From Cyclobacteriaceae bacterium (GTDB lineage: Bacteria; Bacteroidota; Bacteroidia; Cytophagales; Cyclobacteriaceae), in NCBI GenBank assembly GCA_020436085.1, contig JAGQYM010000011.1:1-64000 (forward strand): DNA of 64,000 nucleotides. Direction: 5' to 3'. Positions within the stretch are counted from its first letter, which is position 1. Each line of letters begins with the position of its first letter. The notes below the pieces were generated by a model. The model was not told where the DNA came from. It saw only the letters and a program-made list of their open reading frames with translations, and ran no database searches. Positions 49,641-58,507 of the stretch are shown one piece after another. The position numbers and the translations under genes were made by a program.

Positions 49641-52202
49641 ATGAAATATTTTTTGGCTTTAGTGATTTGTTTGACCGGCCATGCTGGGTTCGCTCAACAA
49701 AGTGAAGTGAGATTCACAAGATCATTCGCTGAAGCTCCACTGAAAGAGGTGATCAAATTCATGGAAGAAACACTTGGCGAGCAGTTTTCGTATAGCAATA
49801 GCACGATTCCGTTGGACGAGCCGGTCACGATCAGTTTTTACAACAACACACTCACAGAATCCCTTGACAAGCTTACGGAGGTGATGCCTCTGAAGTACAG
49901 GATTGTGAATAAGAAAGTGGTGTTGATGTATAACACGCTGAAGCAGACCATAAGAGGAAGTGTATTGGATGAAGCCACGCAGGTGCCCGTGATCGGAGCC
50001 ACGGTAACTGTTGTAGGTATTGAGCCGCTGTTGGGAGCTGCAACTGATGTGGATGGGAGTTTTAAAATCGAAAATGTGCCATTGGGAAGGCGCAGCTTGA
50101 AAGTGACTTATGTTGGATATGACGAGCGAATAATGCCCAACATCCTTATTGGCAGCGGGAAGGAAGCCGTGGTGAACATTGAGATAACCGAATCGGTAAC
50201 CCAAATGGAAGAGTTGGTGGTGGTCGATGACGGTGTTGTCTCTTTGCCAGTGAATCAAATGGCTCAGGTAAGTGCTCGCTCTTTTACTGTAGAGGAGACA
50301 AAGCGATTCCCAATAGGGTTGGGCGATCCCCTTCGGCTCGCATCTTCATTTGCGGGTGTAGTGAGCCAGAATGATCCAAATAACGAAATTGTAATTCGTG
50401 GAAACACACCAAGAGGTATCCTTTGGAAACTGGACGGTATTGAAATACCAAGTCCCAATCACTTTTCATCGGAAGGCACTTCGAGTGGGGGTATAAGCAT
50501 GTTCAGCACACAGGTGATCAGTCGCTCCGATTTTTACACCGGAGCGTTCGCCCCGGAATATGGCAACGCAACCGCTGGCGTCTTTGATATTCACCTTCGC
50601 AATGGAAACAATACTAAGATTGAGAACACGGTACAGGCAGGACTGCTAGGATTGGATGTCTCCTCCGAAGGGCCAATCGGATTGGGAAAATCGTCCTACC
50701 TTTTTAACTACAGATACTCAACGCTGGCTATGCTTCAGGGCCTCGGCCTTGATATCCTGGACGATGATGAGAAAATTACATTTCAGGATTTGTCATTTAA
50801 GTTGAACTTCCCCACACGGTCACTAGGTACGTTTTCGGTATTTGGTTTGGGGGGCAAGAGTAGCACCTTGAATGAATTCTTTCCTGAGTCAGGAGAAGAA
50901 ACGTATGATATGGGGGTAGTCGGAGTTTCGAATCAATTCTATCCGGATCGTAAGACATCAATTAAAACAACTCTGGCAGTTTCGGGAACTCAAGTGATTG
51001 ACGACTTTATGAGACAGGACGATGCCCTATTTGTAGAGACGCAAAACTTCACAAAGACATTTAAGCGGGCTTTCATCAGGGTTAATCGAAAGTTTAGCGC
51101 TCATCATACACTTGAGTCGGGTTTCACTTATAGCCTATTAGATTTTAGTTTTGAAGATCACGTTCAAAATCCACAGGCACCAGCGCCTTTTGATAATTAT
51201 ACTCCCTTTGACGATTCTGGAAATACCGGTTCGAAGCAGGCTTATTTGTCCTGGCAATTCAGGGTGAGCAACAAACTGAGTTTGGTAAACGGGGTGCACT
51301 TTTTACACTTTAATCTTAATGGTGAATCCTCCTATGAGCCTCGCTCGAGTCTGCGATGGCAGATCGAGGATGATAAAGCATTAACCGCGGGATTCGGTGT
51401 GCATAGCCGCATTGAGTCGCTGGAATACTATTTCGGGAATTTTATCGCTGATAATGGCGCCATACTTCAATACAATAGGAATCTCGGTTTAACCAAGGCG
51501 AACCACTATGTAATTGGGTACGAAAAATCGTTTAATGAGAAAGCATATTTTCGAACGGAAGTATACTACCAGTACCTCTACAACGTCCCGGTATTTTTAG
51601 ATTCGGACCGCAATGCTTTTTCTACACTTAATCTAACGGACGGCTATACACCACAGCAGTTGATTAACGCTGGCACCGGGAAAAATTATGGCATGGAGTT
51701 CACATTGGAAAGAACTTTTGCGGATAGCTACTATTATCTAGCAAACCTTACTTTTTATGAATCTAAATACAGAGCAAGGGATGGGGCAGAGTGGGATACG
51801 AGATTCAATGGCAACACAGCTAGCAACTTTCTTGTGGGTAAGGAATTTAATGTTGGTAAGAACGCACGCAATAATATTCTAGGCGTGAGCCTTAAAATGA
51901 CCTGGGCAGGAAACAAAAGGTACACACCCATTAGTGTGCAGGCTTCTCGACAACTTGACAGGGAGGTTCGTCCACTTATTGGAACATATAAGGTAAAGTA
52001 CCCAGATTATACTCGAACCGACCTTCAGATCAGCTTTAGAAAAAATACAAAAAGGACGACCAGTGAATGGCGTCTTGATATTCAGAATCTTTTCGGAAAA
52101 GAAAATGTCCTCTACGATTTCTACAGCGTTGCTGGGCAACGTGTGGTGCAGGAAAAATCAGTTGGTTTTGTTCCGGTGTTGAGCTACCGTATCGAGTTCT
52201 GA
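49641..52202 (+). CDS. TonB-dependent receptor with STN and carboxypeptidase-like domains
   Basis: 853 residues with a signal peptide (YFLALVICLTGHAGFAQ). STN signalling domain (PLKEVIKFMEETLGEQFSYS, about 35-100), then a CarboxypepD_reg-like domain (IRGSVLDEATQVPVIGATV, DGSFKIENVPLGRRSLKVTY), a plug with VIRGNTPRGILWKLDGIEI and a 22-strand-type barrel ending in Phe. The STN domain contacts FecR, giving a signal-on-binding uptake locus. No SusD is adjacent, which argues against a SusCD glycan system; siderophore or another ligand is possible. It overlaps the convergent amidohydrolase gene by 19 bp. Confidence 0.93.
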   Translation: MKYFLALVICLTGHAGFAQQSEVRFTRSFAEAPLKEVIKFMEETLGEQFSYSNSTIPLDEPVTISFYNNTLTESLDKLTEVMPLKYRIVNKKVVLMYNTLKQTIRGSVLDEATQVPVIGATVTVVGIEPLLGAATDVDGSFKIENVPLGRRSLKVTYVGYDERIMPNILIGSGKEAVVNIEITESVTQMEELVVVDDGVVSLPVNQMAQVSARSFTVEETKRFPIGLGDPLRLASSFAGVVSQNDPNNEIVIRGNTPRGILWKLDGIEIPSPNHFSSEGTSSGGISMFSTQVISRSDFYTGAFAPEYGNATAGVFDIHLRNGNNTKIENTVQAGLLGLDVSSEGPIGLGKSSYLFNYRYSTLAMLQGLGLDILDDDEKITFQDLSFKLNFPTRSLGTFSVFGLGGKSSTLNEFFPESGEETYDMGVVGVSNQFYPDRKTSIKTTLAVSGTQVIDDFMRQDDALFVETQNFTKTFKRAFIRVNRKFSAHHTLESGFTYSLLDFSFEDHVQNPQAPAPFDNYTPFDDSGNTGSKQAYLSWQFRVSNKLSLVNGVHFLHFNLNGESSYEPRSSLRWQIEDDKALTAGFGVHSRIESLEYYFGNFIADNGAILQYNRNLGLTKANHYVIGYEKSFNEKAYFRTEVYYQYLYNVPVFLDSDRNAFSTLNLTDGYTPQQLINAGTGKNYGMEFTLERTFADSYYYLANLTFYESKYRARDGAEWDTRFNGNTASNFLVGKEFNVGKNARNNILGVSLKMTWAGNKRYTPISVQASRQLDREVRPLIGTYKVKYPDYTRTDLQISFRKNTKRTTSEWRLDIQNLFGKENVLYDFYSVAGQRVVQEKSVGFVPVLSYRIEF

Positions 52203-53482
52203 TCTACCTGATGACCGCCAATCCATACTGACTCGATACCCCTGGCATTCTTAACGTCTTCCAGCGGATTTTGATTTAGAATCAGGAAGTCAGCCTTGTT
52301 CCCAGCTTTGAGAGTTCCCAGTTCAGAATGACCGATTGCCTCTGCGGCTGTTTTTGTCGAGGCTTTAAGAATGTCATTAGCAGATAAACCTGCGTCAGCC
52401 ATCTGTTCCAATTCCAGATGCTCAAAATAACCCTGAAATCTTGCGGGTGGTCCCGTGTCAGTTCCCATGGCGATCAACACGCCCTGATCTGCGAGCGTTT
52501 TAAGATTGAGTTTTGCAATACGCAGTGCTTCCTTATATGCCTGGGCAGATTTGCTTTCCTTTATGCGTTGCTGTCTGTCAGCTTGTTTCAGTTGGCTGAG
52601 AACGGTTGTATCAGCCTCCTTTAAGAAAAAAGGATCATCGAAAAATGTCGGAGTCGATTCGTATACAAAAGTTGATACCTCGCGCATCAGCGTAGGGCAG
52701 TAGTAAACTTTGTTCACGATCATCAACTGAACAAATTCATCATCAACTTCTTTATCGCGCACACTGTGAGCGATCATGCGTACTCCAAGTTTTACCAACG
52801 CCTTCGCATCTTCGAGATAGAAGATGTGAGCGGCAACAGGAAGATTGTGTTTCTTAGCTTGGTCAATGACTGCTGCGTATACCTCCGGGCTCATTTTTTC
52901 GGTTGTGCCGAGGTTGTCATCCACTCTTATCTTAATTACGTCTACATTGTTTGCTGCATTCTTATCCACCGCCAGGCGAGCTTCTTCAGGGGTATTTCCC
53001 ATCACCACATCTCCAGCCAAATACAGCCGACTTCTGTCTAATGCTACCGTGTCCTGTTTGTCCCGAATTGAAACGGAAGGCAGTTCATCACCACCAAGAC
53101 TAAAGACCGTGGTAATTCCATAAACAGCAGACAGGCGTAAATCACGAATCACGTTTTCGGCAGAATACTCCGCAGCAAGCCCGTTGGTTCCTCCAATGTG
53201 CCCGTGAGCGTTGATAAGGCCAGGCATTACAAATTTGCCTGAGGCATCGACCACAGCTGCACCATCAGGAATCTCTAATGAGTTGGAATCACCAATGGAT
53301 TGGATCGTGCCATCCTGAATTACAATTGTGGTATTGGACGTGGCAGGCGCCCCGGTCCCGTCAATTAATGTGGCACCCTTGATTACCAAAACATCATTTT
53401 TTTCTTGCGTTGGTGATGCACATTGAAGACAGGCGAGTGCAAGTGCCAACATGGAAATCGTAAACTTCATTTTATTGAACAT
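52184..53482 (-). CDS. Amidohydrolase family lipoprotein (imidazolonepropionase-like)
   Basis: 432 residues, lipoprotein signal (LALALACLQCAS). The ATG at 53482 is used; an ATG four codons later is equally possible. Metal-binding INAHGHIGG (His-x-His), then VAAHIFYLEDAKAL, MIAHSVRDKEVDD and GTDTGPPARFQGYFEHLELE, followed by the C-terminal STKTAAEAIGHSELGTLKAG and KADFLILNQNPLED of the amidohydrolase fold. It probably hydrolyses cyclic amides or peptides outside the cytoplasm. A relative lies at 59962. Confidence 0.92.
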   Translation of the reverse strand: MFNKMKFTISMLALALACLQCASPTQEKNDVLVIKGATLIDGTGAPATSNTTIVIQDGTIQSIGDSNSLEIPDGAAVVDASGKFVMPGLINAHGHIGGTNGLAAEYSAENVIRDLRLSAVYGITTVFSLGGDELPSVSIRDKQDTVALDRSRLYLAGDVVMGNTPEEARLAVDKNAANNVDVIKIRVDDNLGTTEKMSPEVYAAVIDQAKKHNLPVAAHIFYLEDAKALVKLGVRMIAHSVRDKEVDDEFVQLMIVNKVYYCPTLMREVSTFVYESTPTFFDDPFFLKEADTTVLSQLKQADRQQRIKESKSAQAYKEALRIAKLNLKTLADQGVLIAMGTDTGPPARFQGYFEHLELEQMADAGLSANDILKASTKTAAEAIGHSELGTLKAGNKADFLILNQNPLEDVKNARGIESVWIGGHQVDQNSIR

Positions 53483-53616
53483 AATTACTTGTCGGGTGAA
53501 TTTAGGGGTTTTTGACGTGGCGTGCGCCCCATCCGCAGGCTATTGTGACTTAAGGTCAAATCGTTTATATTTAATGAACTGCAACCTTTCTAATCTGTAA
53601 CCAATCCACCCTTACT

Positions 53617-54084
53617 ATGAATTTCAAGCCTAATTTCAAGACCAAGGAGGATATCAAAGCCGAGCAACCAAAGTACGAGCCCGTGACCAACTACATGGTC
53701 AACGTGGCCGATTTGGTCACGTTCAAACCCGCCCAAACCATTCAGGAGGCCATTGACATCATCATTGAAAAGAGGATTTCTGGCGCGCCTGTTTTAGACG
53801 ACAATGGCAAACTGGTAGGAATGTTATCGGAAAAGGATTGCTTACGGATAATAGTCGATCAGGCCTATCACAATCTTCCAATCGAGTCCAAGAAAGTTTC
53901 TGACTATATGACCGCTGAGGTGAAAACCGTTTCACCCGAGCACGATGTTGTCTCCGCTGCTAATTTGTTTTTGCACACACCCATTCGCAGGATGCCAGTT
54001 GTAGAGAACGGTGTGCTTAAAGGCCAGATCAGTAGGAGAGATATTCTAAGGGCGGCCAAGAACTTCAAAGTCACCACCTGGTAA
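53617..54084 (+). CDS. CBS-domain pair protein
   Basis: 155 residues forming a Bateman module: CBS1 VTNYMVNVADLVTFKPAQTI with GKLVGMLSEKDCLRI, and CBS2 VSDYMTAEVKTVSPEHDVVS with NGVLKGQISRRDILRA. Such stand-alone modules bind adenosyl ligands (AMP/ATP) and regulate partner proteins. No fused catalytic or transport domain is present. A single-gene unit between the divergent amidohydrolase and MsrA genes. Confidence 0.93.
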   Translation: MNFKPNFKTKEDIKAEQPKYEPVTNYMVNVADLVTFKPAQTIQEAIDIIIEKRISGAPVLDDNGKLVGMLSEKDCLRIIVDQAYHNLPIESKKVSDYMTAEVKTVSPEHDVVSAANLFLHTPIRRMPVVENGVLKGQISRRDILRAAKNFKVTTW

Positions 54085-54175
54085 TCCCATTTTTGTCGCC
54101 TTCACAACGTTTACACGATTGGATGTGAACCACTTCGTGTTAAGGTTCGTTATTGCACCAGTTAAGAGAAATTTT

Positions 54176-54838
54176 ATGAAGCATATTGGCTACATAGTAC
54201 TTGTTGCCGTAGCTCTGTTAATGAGCTGCGCAGGCGCAAAAAAAGAGAATGGAAGTGCTGACGAACAAAAGACCGATGTATATAAAGTCAAGCTGGAAGC
54301 TCCGGAAGGTAGGGCAATAGCAGCGTTTGCCGAAGGATGTTTTTGGTGCTCAGAACATATTTTCGAAGCGGTGGTAGGAGTAGACTCAGCAGTCTCCGGC
54401 TATGCAGGTGGAATGACCACCGACCCCACTTACGAGCGCGTGAATACGGAAACCACAGGGCACGCGGAAACCGTCCTGGTGTATTATGATCCCAGTGTCA
54501 TCGACTACGCGGAGCTTACGAAAGTTTTTTTTACTTCGCATGACCCCACCACACCCGATCAGCAAGGGCCCGATCGAGGTAATTCATATCGCTCTATTTT
54601 GTTCTATACCACACCTCAGGAACTGGATGTTGCCGTAAAGGCAAAAGAAGAGTTTAACAACTCGGGCATGTACAGTAATCCGATTGTCACTGAGATCAAA
54701 CCTTTGGATGCTTTCTATCGGGCTGAGCAATACCATCAGGATTACATCGAACACAATCCATACAGTCCTTATGTTCTCGGGGTTTCTTTACCCAGGTTTG
54801 AAAAATTCAAGCGGGCTTATAAAGGTCAGCTGAAGTAG
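54176..54838 (+). CDS. msrA: Peptide methionine sulfoxide reductase MsrA (lipoprotein)
   Basis: 220 residues from the ATG at 54176, which gives a lipoprotein signal (VAVALLMSCAG, Cys about 18); the earlier GTG/ATG extension breaks it. Active site GCFWC (Cys 55 nucleophile, Cys 58) in AAFAEGCFWCSEHIFEAVVG, then YAGGMTTDPTYERVNTETTG and FTSHDPTTPDQQGPDRGNSY, all MsrA hallmarks. It reduces Met-(S)-sulfoxide and, being lipidated, should repair envelope proteins. No MsrB is fused or adjacent. Confidence 0.95.
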   Translation: MKHIGYIVLVAVALLMSCAGAKKENGSADEQKTDVYKVKLEAPEGRAIAAFAEGCFWCSEHIFEAVVGVDSAVSGYAGGMTTDPTYERVNTETTGHAETVLVYYDPSVIDYAELTKVFFTSHDPTTPDQQGPDRGNSYRSILFYTTPQELDVAVKAKEEFNNSGMYSNPIVTEIKPLDAFYRAEQYHQDYIEHNPYSPYVLGVSLPRFEKFKRAYKGQLK

Positions 54839-55078
54839 ACTGAGAAAATCCATAATTTACTTTTTGGAAATAGGAGAGGGATATCCTGTATTACCTTACA
54901 TGTTCTTTCCTATTTATGAAGACCTTGTTATTGATTGGCGGAGAAAACGTTTAAAAAAACCAAAAAACTTACATCGTTCACTCAGATTCTTGTTTATGCT
55001 TTAAAAAATAATATTCGATAAATGTTGGACATTGGCTGAAATTGTAATGTAAATTAGTCACTGTACCTTTTTTTTGAC

Positions 55079-56575
55079 ATGACTGCAAATCGGAAAGTCA
55101 CACGGACTAAGGACAATCCTAATCAGTCAAAGCTTTTTAAGATTGTATTTGAATCGGCACCTAATGCGATGCTCCTGGTGAATGAGCATGGAGAAATCGA
55201 GATCGTTAATACACAAGCGGAACAGCTTTTTGGTTACACTCGTGCGGAGTTGGTTGGCAAGAGCGTGGAGATGCTACTTCCACAAAGATATGGTAAAGGA
55301 CATCCTGACTTTAGAAATAAGTTTTTGAGCGAACCTACGACCCGAGCCATGGGAGCAGGCCGTGAGTTGTACGCGAGGAAGAAGAACAACAGCGAGTTTC
55401 CGGTCGAGATAGGACTGAACCCTGTGGATACACCTAATGGTATAATGGTGTTGGCAGCGATCATTGATATCAGCGAACGGAAGAGAGCAGCGGAAAGATT
55501 TAGATTGGTGGTGGAGTCAGCTCCCAATGCCATGGTGCTGGTTAATAAAGAAGGAATCGTAACTCTTGTGAACAGTATGACGGAGAAGTTGTTTGGATAC
55601 ACGAGAGACGAGATCGTAGGAATGAATGTTGAACAACTACTTCCTGCGAGGTATAGGCTAGATCACGCCCAGTTTCGCAATTCATTCTTTGGGAAACCTC
55701 AGAACAGGGAAATGGGAGCCGGCCGCGATCTTTTTGCCCGCAGAAAAGATGGAAGTGAATTCCCAGTTGAAATTGGCTTGAATCCTATCGAAGCACTCGA
55801 GGGGAGTTTGGTCTTAGCCTCTATAATCGACATCACAGAGAGAAAGCTCCTTGAGGCCAATCGATTGAAAAGTGATTTTCTTGCGAACATGTCCCATGAG
55901 TTGAGAACGCCTTTGAATGCGATTCTTGGGTTCTCTGAGCTTTTGGCAGACAGGAGAGTAGGCCCGTTAAATGAAAGGCAGTTGGAATATCTCAACGACA
56001 TTCATTCTGGAGGCACTCATCTCCTTCAATTGATTAATAACATTCTGGACCTCTCAAAGATTGAGGCTGGGAAAACAGAGCTTAGTACCGAGAAATTTGA
56101 TTTGGCTGAAGTGGTCGAAGGGGTGATGAGTGTTCTTCAGCCGCTTGCTTCAAAAGGCGCGTTGAAACTCACTCAGCAAATCAATGGGGAGCTTCCGTTT
56201 GCCAGGTTGGACAAGAGCAAGTTCCGTCAGATACTTTTCAACCTGATGTCTAATGCGATAAAATTTAATCAGGTCGGTGGCTACGTGAAGGTGGATCTTA
56301 AGATGATAAATGAGGATCAATTTTGCCTTACGGTGGAAGACTCCGGAAAGGGTATCGCGAAAGTAGATATCAAAAAACTTTTCATCCCTTTTGTACAACT
56401 AGATTCAGGAACCAATCGCGAGCATGAAGGTTCGGGTCTGGGCCTTGCGCTTACCAAGAATTTAGTCGAACTGCATCACGGTTCTATTGAAGTAAAAAGT
56501 GAGCTAGGGAAAGGTAGTGTTTTTACTGTCGTGATGCCGTTGCGTATTGAAAGTGAGCATTTAGACCAGGACTGA
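55079..56575 (+). CDS. Tandem-PAS histidine kinase
   Basis: 498 residues, no membrane segment. Two near-duplicate PAS domains come first (about 20-140 and 140-260): FESAPNAMLLVNEHGEIEIV and VESAPNAMVLVNKEGIVTLV, each with EKLFGYTR/QLFGYTR, MGAGRELYARKK/MGAGRDLFARRK, and FPVEIGLNP. Then HisKA FLANMSHELRTPLNAILGF (His about 275) and HATPase_c (MSNAIKFNQVGG, EDSGKGIA, GSGLGLALTKNL). It should sense a cytoplasmic ligand or redox state. It is followed 4 bp later by a stand-alone receiver gene, then a receiver-kinase hybrid. Confidence 0.93.
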   Translation: MTANRKVTRTKDNPNQSKLFKIVFESAPNAMLLVNEHGEIEIVNTQAEQLFGYTRAELVGKSVEMLLPQRYGKGHPDFRNKFLSEPTTRAMGAGRELYARKKNNSEFPVEIGLNPVDTPNGIMVLAAIIDISERKRAAERFRLVVESAPNAMVLVNKEGIVTLVNSMTEKLFGYTRDEIVGMNVEQLLPARYRLDHAQFRNSFFGKPQNREMGAGRDLFARRKDGSEFPVEIGLNPIEALEGSLVLASIIDITERKLLEANRLKSDFLANMSHELRTPLNAILGFSELLADRRVGPLNERQLEYLNDIHSGGTHLLQLINNILDLSKIEAGKTELSTEKFDLAEVVEGVMSVLQPLASKGALKLTQQINGELPFARLDKSKFRQILFNLMSNAIKFNQVGGYVKVDLKMINEDQFCLTVEDSGKGIAKVDIKKLFIPFVQLDSGTNREHEGSGLGLALTKNLVELHHGSIEVKSELGKGSVFTVVMPLRIESEHLDQD

Positions 56576-56579
56576 GTTG

Positions 56580-56948
56580 ATGGCCGATAAGATTATGGTA
56601 GTTGATGATAACCCTGCGAATCTTAAGTTGGCAAGTGACATCCTTGATTTGGAAGGATTCGATGTGTGCCGATGCCAGGATGCGGAGTCTGCGATTATCG
56701 CTCTGGGTGAATTTTATCCTCGATTGATTCTAATGGATGTGGCACTACCCGGTATGGATGGGATTCAGCTAACACGGAAACTAAAAGCTGATCCAAAAAC
56801 AAGCAAGATTACCATTGTTGCCCTTACAGCCTTCGCTATGAAGGATGATAAAGATCGACTGCTATCAGAAGGATTTGATGGGTATATCACAAAGCCCATT
56901 GAAATGAAATCATTTTTAAAGCAGGTACAATTTTATCTGAAGTTATGA
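56580..56948 (+). CDS. Stand-alone receiver (CheY-like) protein
   Basis: 122 residues from the ATG at 56580. One receiver domain: IMVVDDNPANLKLASDILDL (acidic pair), phospho-acceptor Asp in RLILMDVALPGMDG, Lys in DGYITKPIEMKSF. There is no output domain, so it works as a phospho-relay or acts by binding a partner. It follows the tandem-PAS kinase and overlaps the next gene by ATGA (56945-56948). Confidence 0.94.
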   Translation: MADKIMVVDDNPANLKLASDILDLEGFDVCRCQDAESAIIALGEFYPRLILMDVALPGMDGIQLTRKLKADPKTSKITIVALTAFAMKDDKDRLLSEGFDGYITKPIEMKSFLKQVQFYLKL

Positions 56949-58507
56949 GTGCCCGTACACTATTGTTGGCGGATGACCATCCAGCATCTTTGAAGTTGTT
57001 GAAGGGGATTTTTGTATCTGAAGGATTCAATGTTCTTACAGCTAGTGATGGGCAGGAGGCCTATCACCAATTACTAAACAATGAGGTTGATCTAGTCATC
57101 ACTGATGTATTGATGCCCAACGTGGATGGGTATTATTTGTGCTACAAAATACGAACTCATCAGAAACTGAGAGCGACACCCATCATCATCTATACCGCTA
57201 CGTTCACATCTCAAACTGAGGAGCGGATGGCCAGGGATATCGGTGCAGATTTGTTCATCAGGAAGCCTGCCCCGTTGAACGTTTTGATTAGCTCTGTAAA
57301 AGAAGTTCTTGAAAAACCTGTTCAGGTGTCGAAAGCCGTCACGGTTCCAAGTGCTAACATTGAAGTTATTCACCAGTATAGCTCAAACCTGGTGAATAAA
57401 CTTGAGCAAAGAAACATTGAGTTGGAGGATGCGTTGAGTTCATTACAAAGGACGGTGTCTCGTTTCGCGCAGGCGCAGCAGATCGGTCATCTGGGGCATT
57501 GGGACTATGACTTCAAAACAAAAAGGTCTATCTGGTCTGAGGAGATGTATGCAATCTTTGGACTAAATGAAAAAACGACAACGCCCTCGCTTGAGCTATT
57601 GATCAGGAGTATTTATAGGGAAGATAGAAAGATGATGAGGGATGTGATTAGTAAGTCTTTAGTAAGCTTCAAGCCATTTTCTGAAAAACACCGGATAAAG
57701 CAAAAAGATGGAACGTTAAAGACTATTCTTTCTGTGGGGCAGTTTGAATTTGGTGAATCATTAAAGCCATTGAGACTTTATGGAATCTCGTTGGACATTA
57801 CGGACCTTACGGATAAGGAAAAGAAACTTCAACTCGCCAACAAGGAGCTGGAGACATTTATCTATAAGGCTTACCACGATCTGAGGAGTCCAATTGTTAC
57901 TGTGCAGGGTCTTGTGAATGTAGCACAGCTTGATGTGAAGGACCAGGTAGCACTTCATTACTTCAAGTCGATTGGCGCCATAGCTGAGAGACAAAATTCA
58001 ATGCTGCTCAAGCTCATGAAAGTGATGAATATCCGAAGTCAGGAACCCAACATTACCCAATTTTATTTGAAAGAGGTGTTCGAAGATGTTCTGAAAGCGC
58101 TAATGGTCATAGAAAATATTGATCAGGTCAAAATAGATGTTAAAGATAGCGTCACCTCTAGTATCAAGTCAGATAAGGACATAGTGTTTGACATTGTCTA
58201 CAATCTGATGGAAAATTCGGTTGTGTATGGTGACTCCGGGAAGAGAAAGCCTCAGGTTGTGCTCTCGGGAGAGAAAGACTCAGACAATCGCGTCACTATC
58301 GAGGTAAAGGACAACGGAACAGGAATTACTGACGAGGTTCGTGGCCATGTTTACGATATGTTCTTTAAAGGGACTCCCGCATCAAAAGGCACAGGCCTTG
58401 GACTGTATCTGGTTCGAAATGCGGTTGAAAGTCTTGGCGCCTCAATAACCTTTGCAACACATGAAGGGGAGGGAACGACTTTCACCGTCACCCTTCCCGT
58501 AGGTTGA
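56945..58507 (+). CDS. Receiver-PAS-histidine kinase hybrid
   Basis: 520 residues. N-terminal receiver (LLLADDHPASLKLLKGIFVS, Asp in VDLVITDVLMPNVDG, about 1-120), a helical linker, PAS-like domain (about 180-300: IGHLGHWDYDFKTKRSIWSE), HisKA ETFIYKAYHDLRSPIVTVQG (His about 312) and HATPase_c (YNLMENSVVYGDS, VKDNGTGITDEVRGH, TGLGLYLVRNAVES). It can receive phosphate on the receiver and phosphorylate others. The three genes 55079-58507 form one signalling operon with overlaps. Confidence 0.93.
   Translation: MSARTLLLADDHPASLKLLKGIFVSEGFNVLTASDGQEAYHQLLNNEVDLVITDVLMPNVDGYYLCYKIRTHQKLRATPIIIYTATFTSQTEERMARDIGADLFIRKPAPLNVLISSVKEVLEKPVQVSKAVTVPSANIEVIHQYSSNLVNKLEQRNIELEDALSSLQRTVSRFAQAQQIGHLGHWDYDFKTKRSIWSEEMYAIFGLNEKTTTPSLELLIRSIYREDRKMMRDVISKSLVSFKPFSEKHRIKQKDGTLKTILSVGQFEFGESLKPLRLYGISLDITDLTDKEKKLQLANKELETFIYKAYHDLRSPIVTVQGLVNVAQLDVKDQVALHYFKSIGAIAERQNSMLLKLMKVMNIRSQEPNITQFYLKEVFEDVLKALMVIENIDQVKIDVKDSVTSSIKSDKDIVFDIVYNLMENSVVYGDSGKRKPQVVLSGEKDSDNRVTIEVKDNGTGITDEVRGHVYDMFFKGTPASKGTGLGLYLVRNAVESLGASITFATHEGEGTTFTVTLPVG

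Noticed and set aside
48054-52202. SusCD-type polysaccharide utilisation locus
   Set aside because: No SusD gene follows the receptor, which has an STN domain and a sigma/FecR pair, so it is treated as a signal-coupled uptake locus of unknown ligand.
54839-55078. Small gene in the gap before the PAS kinase (a 12-codon frame MKTLLLIGGENV)
   Set aside because: Too short, no terminator or conservation signal; treated as leader sequence for the kinase operon.
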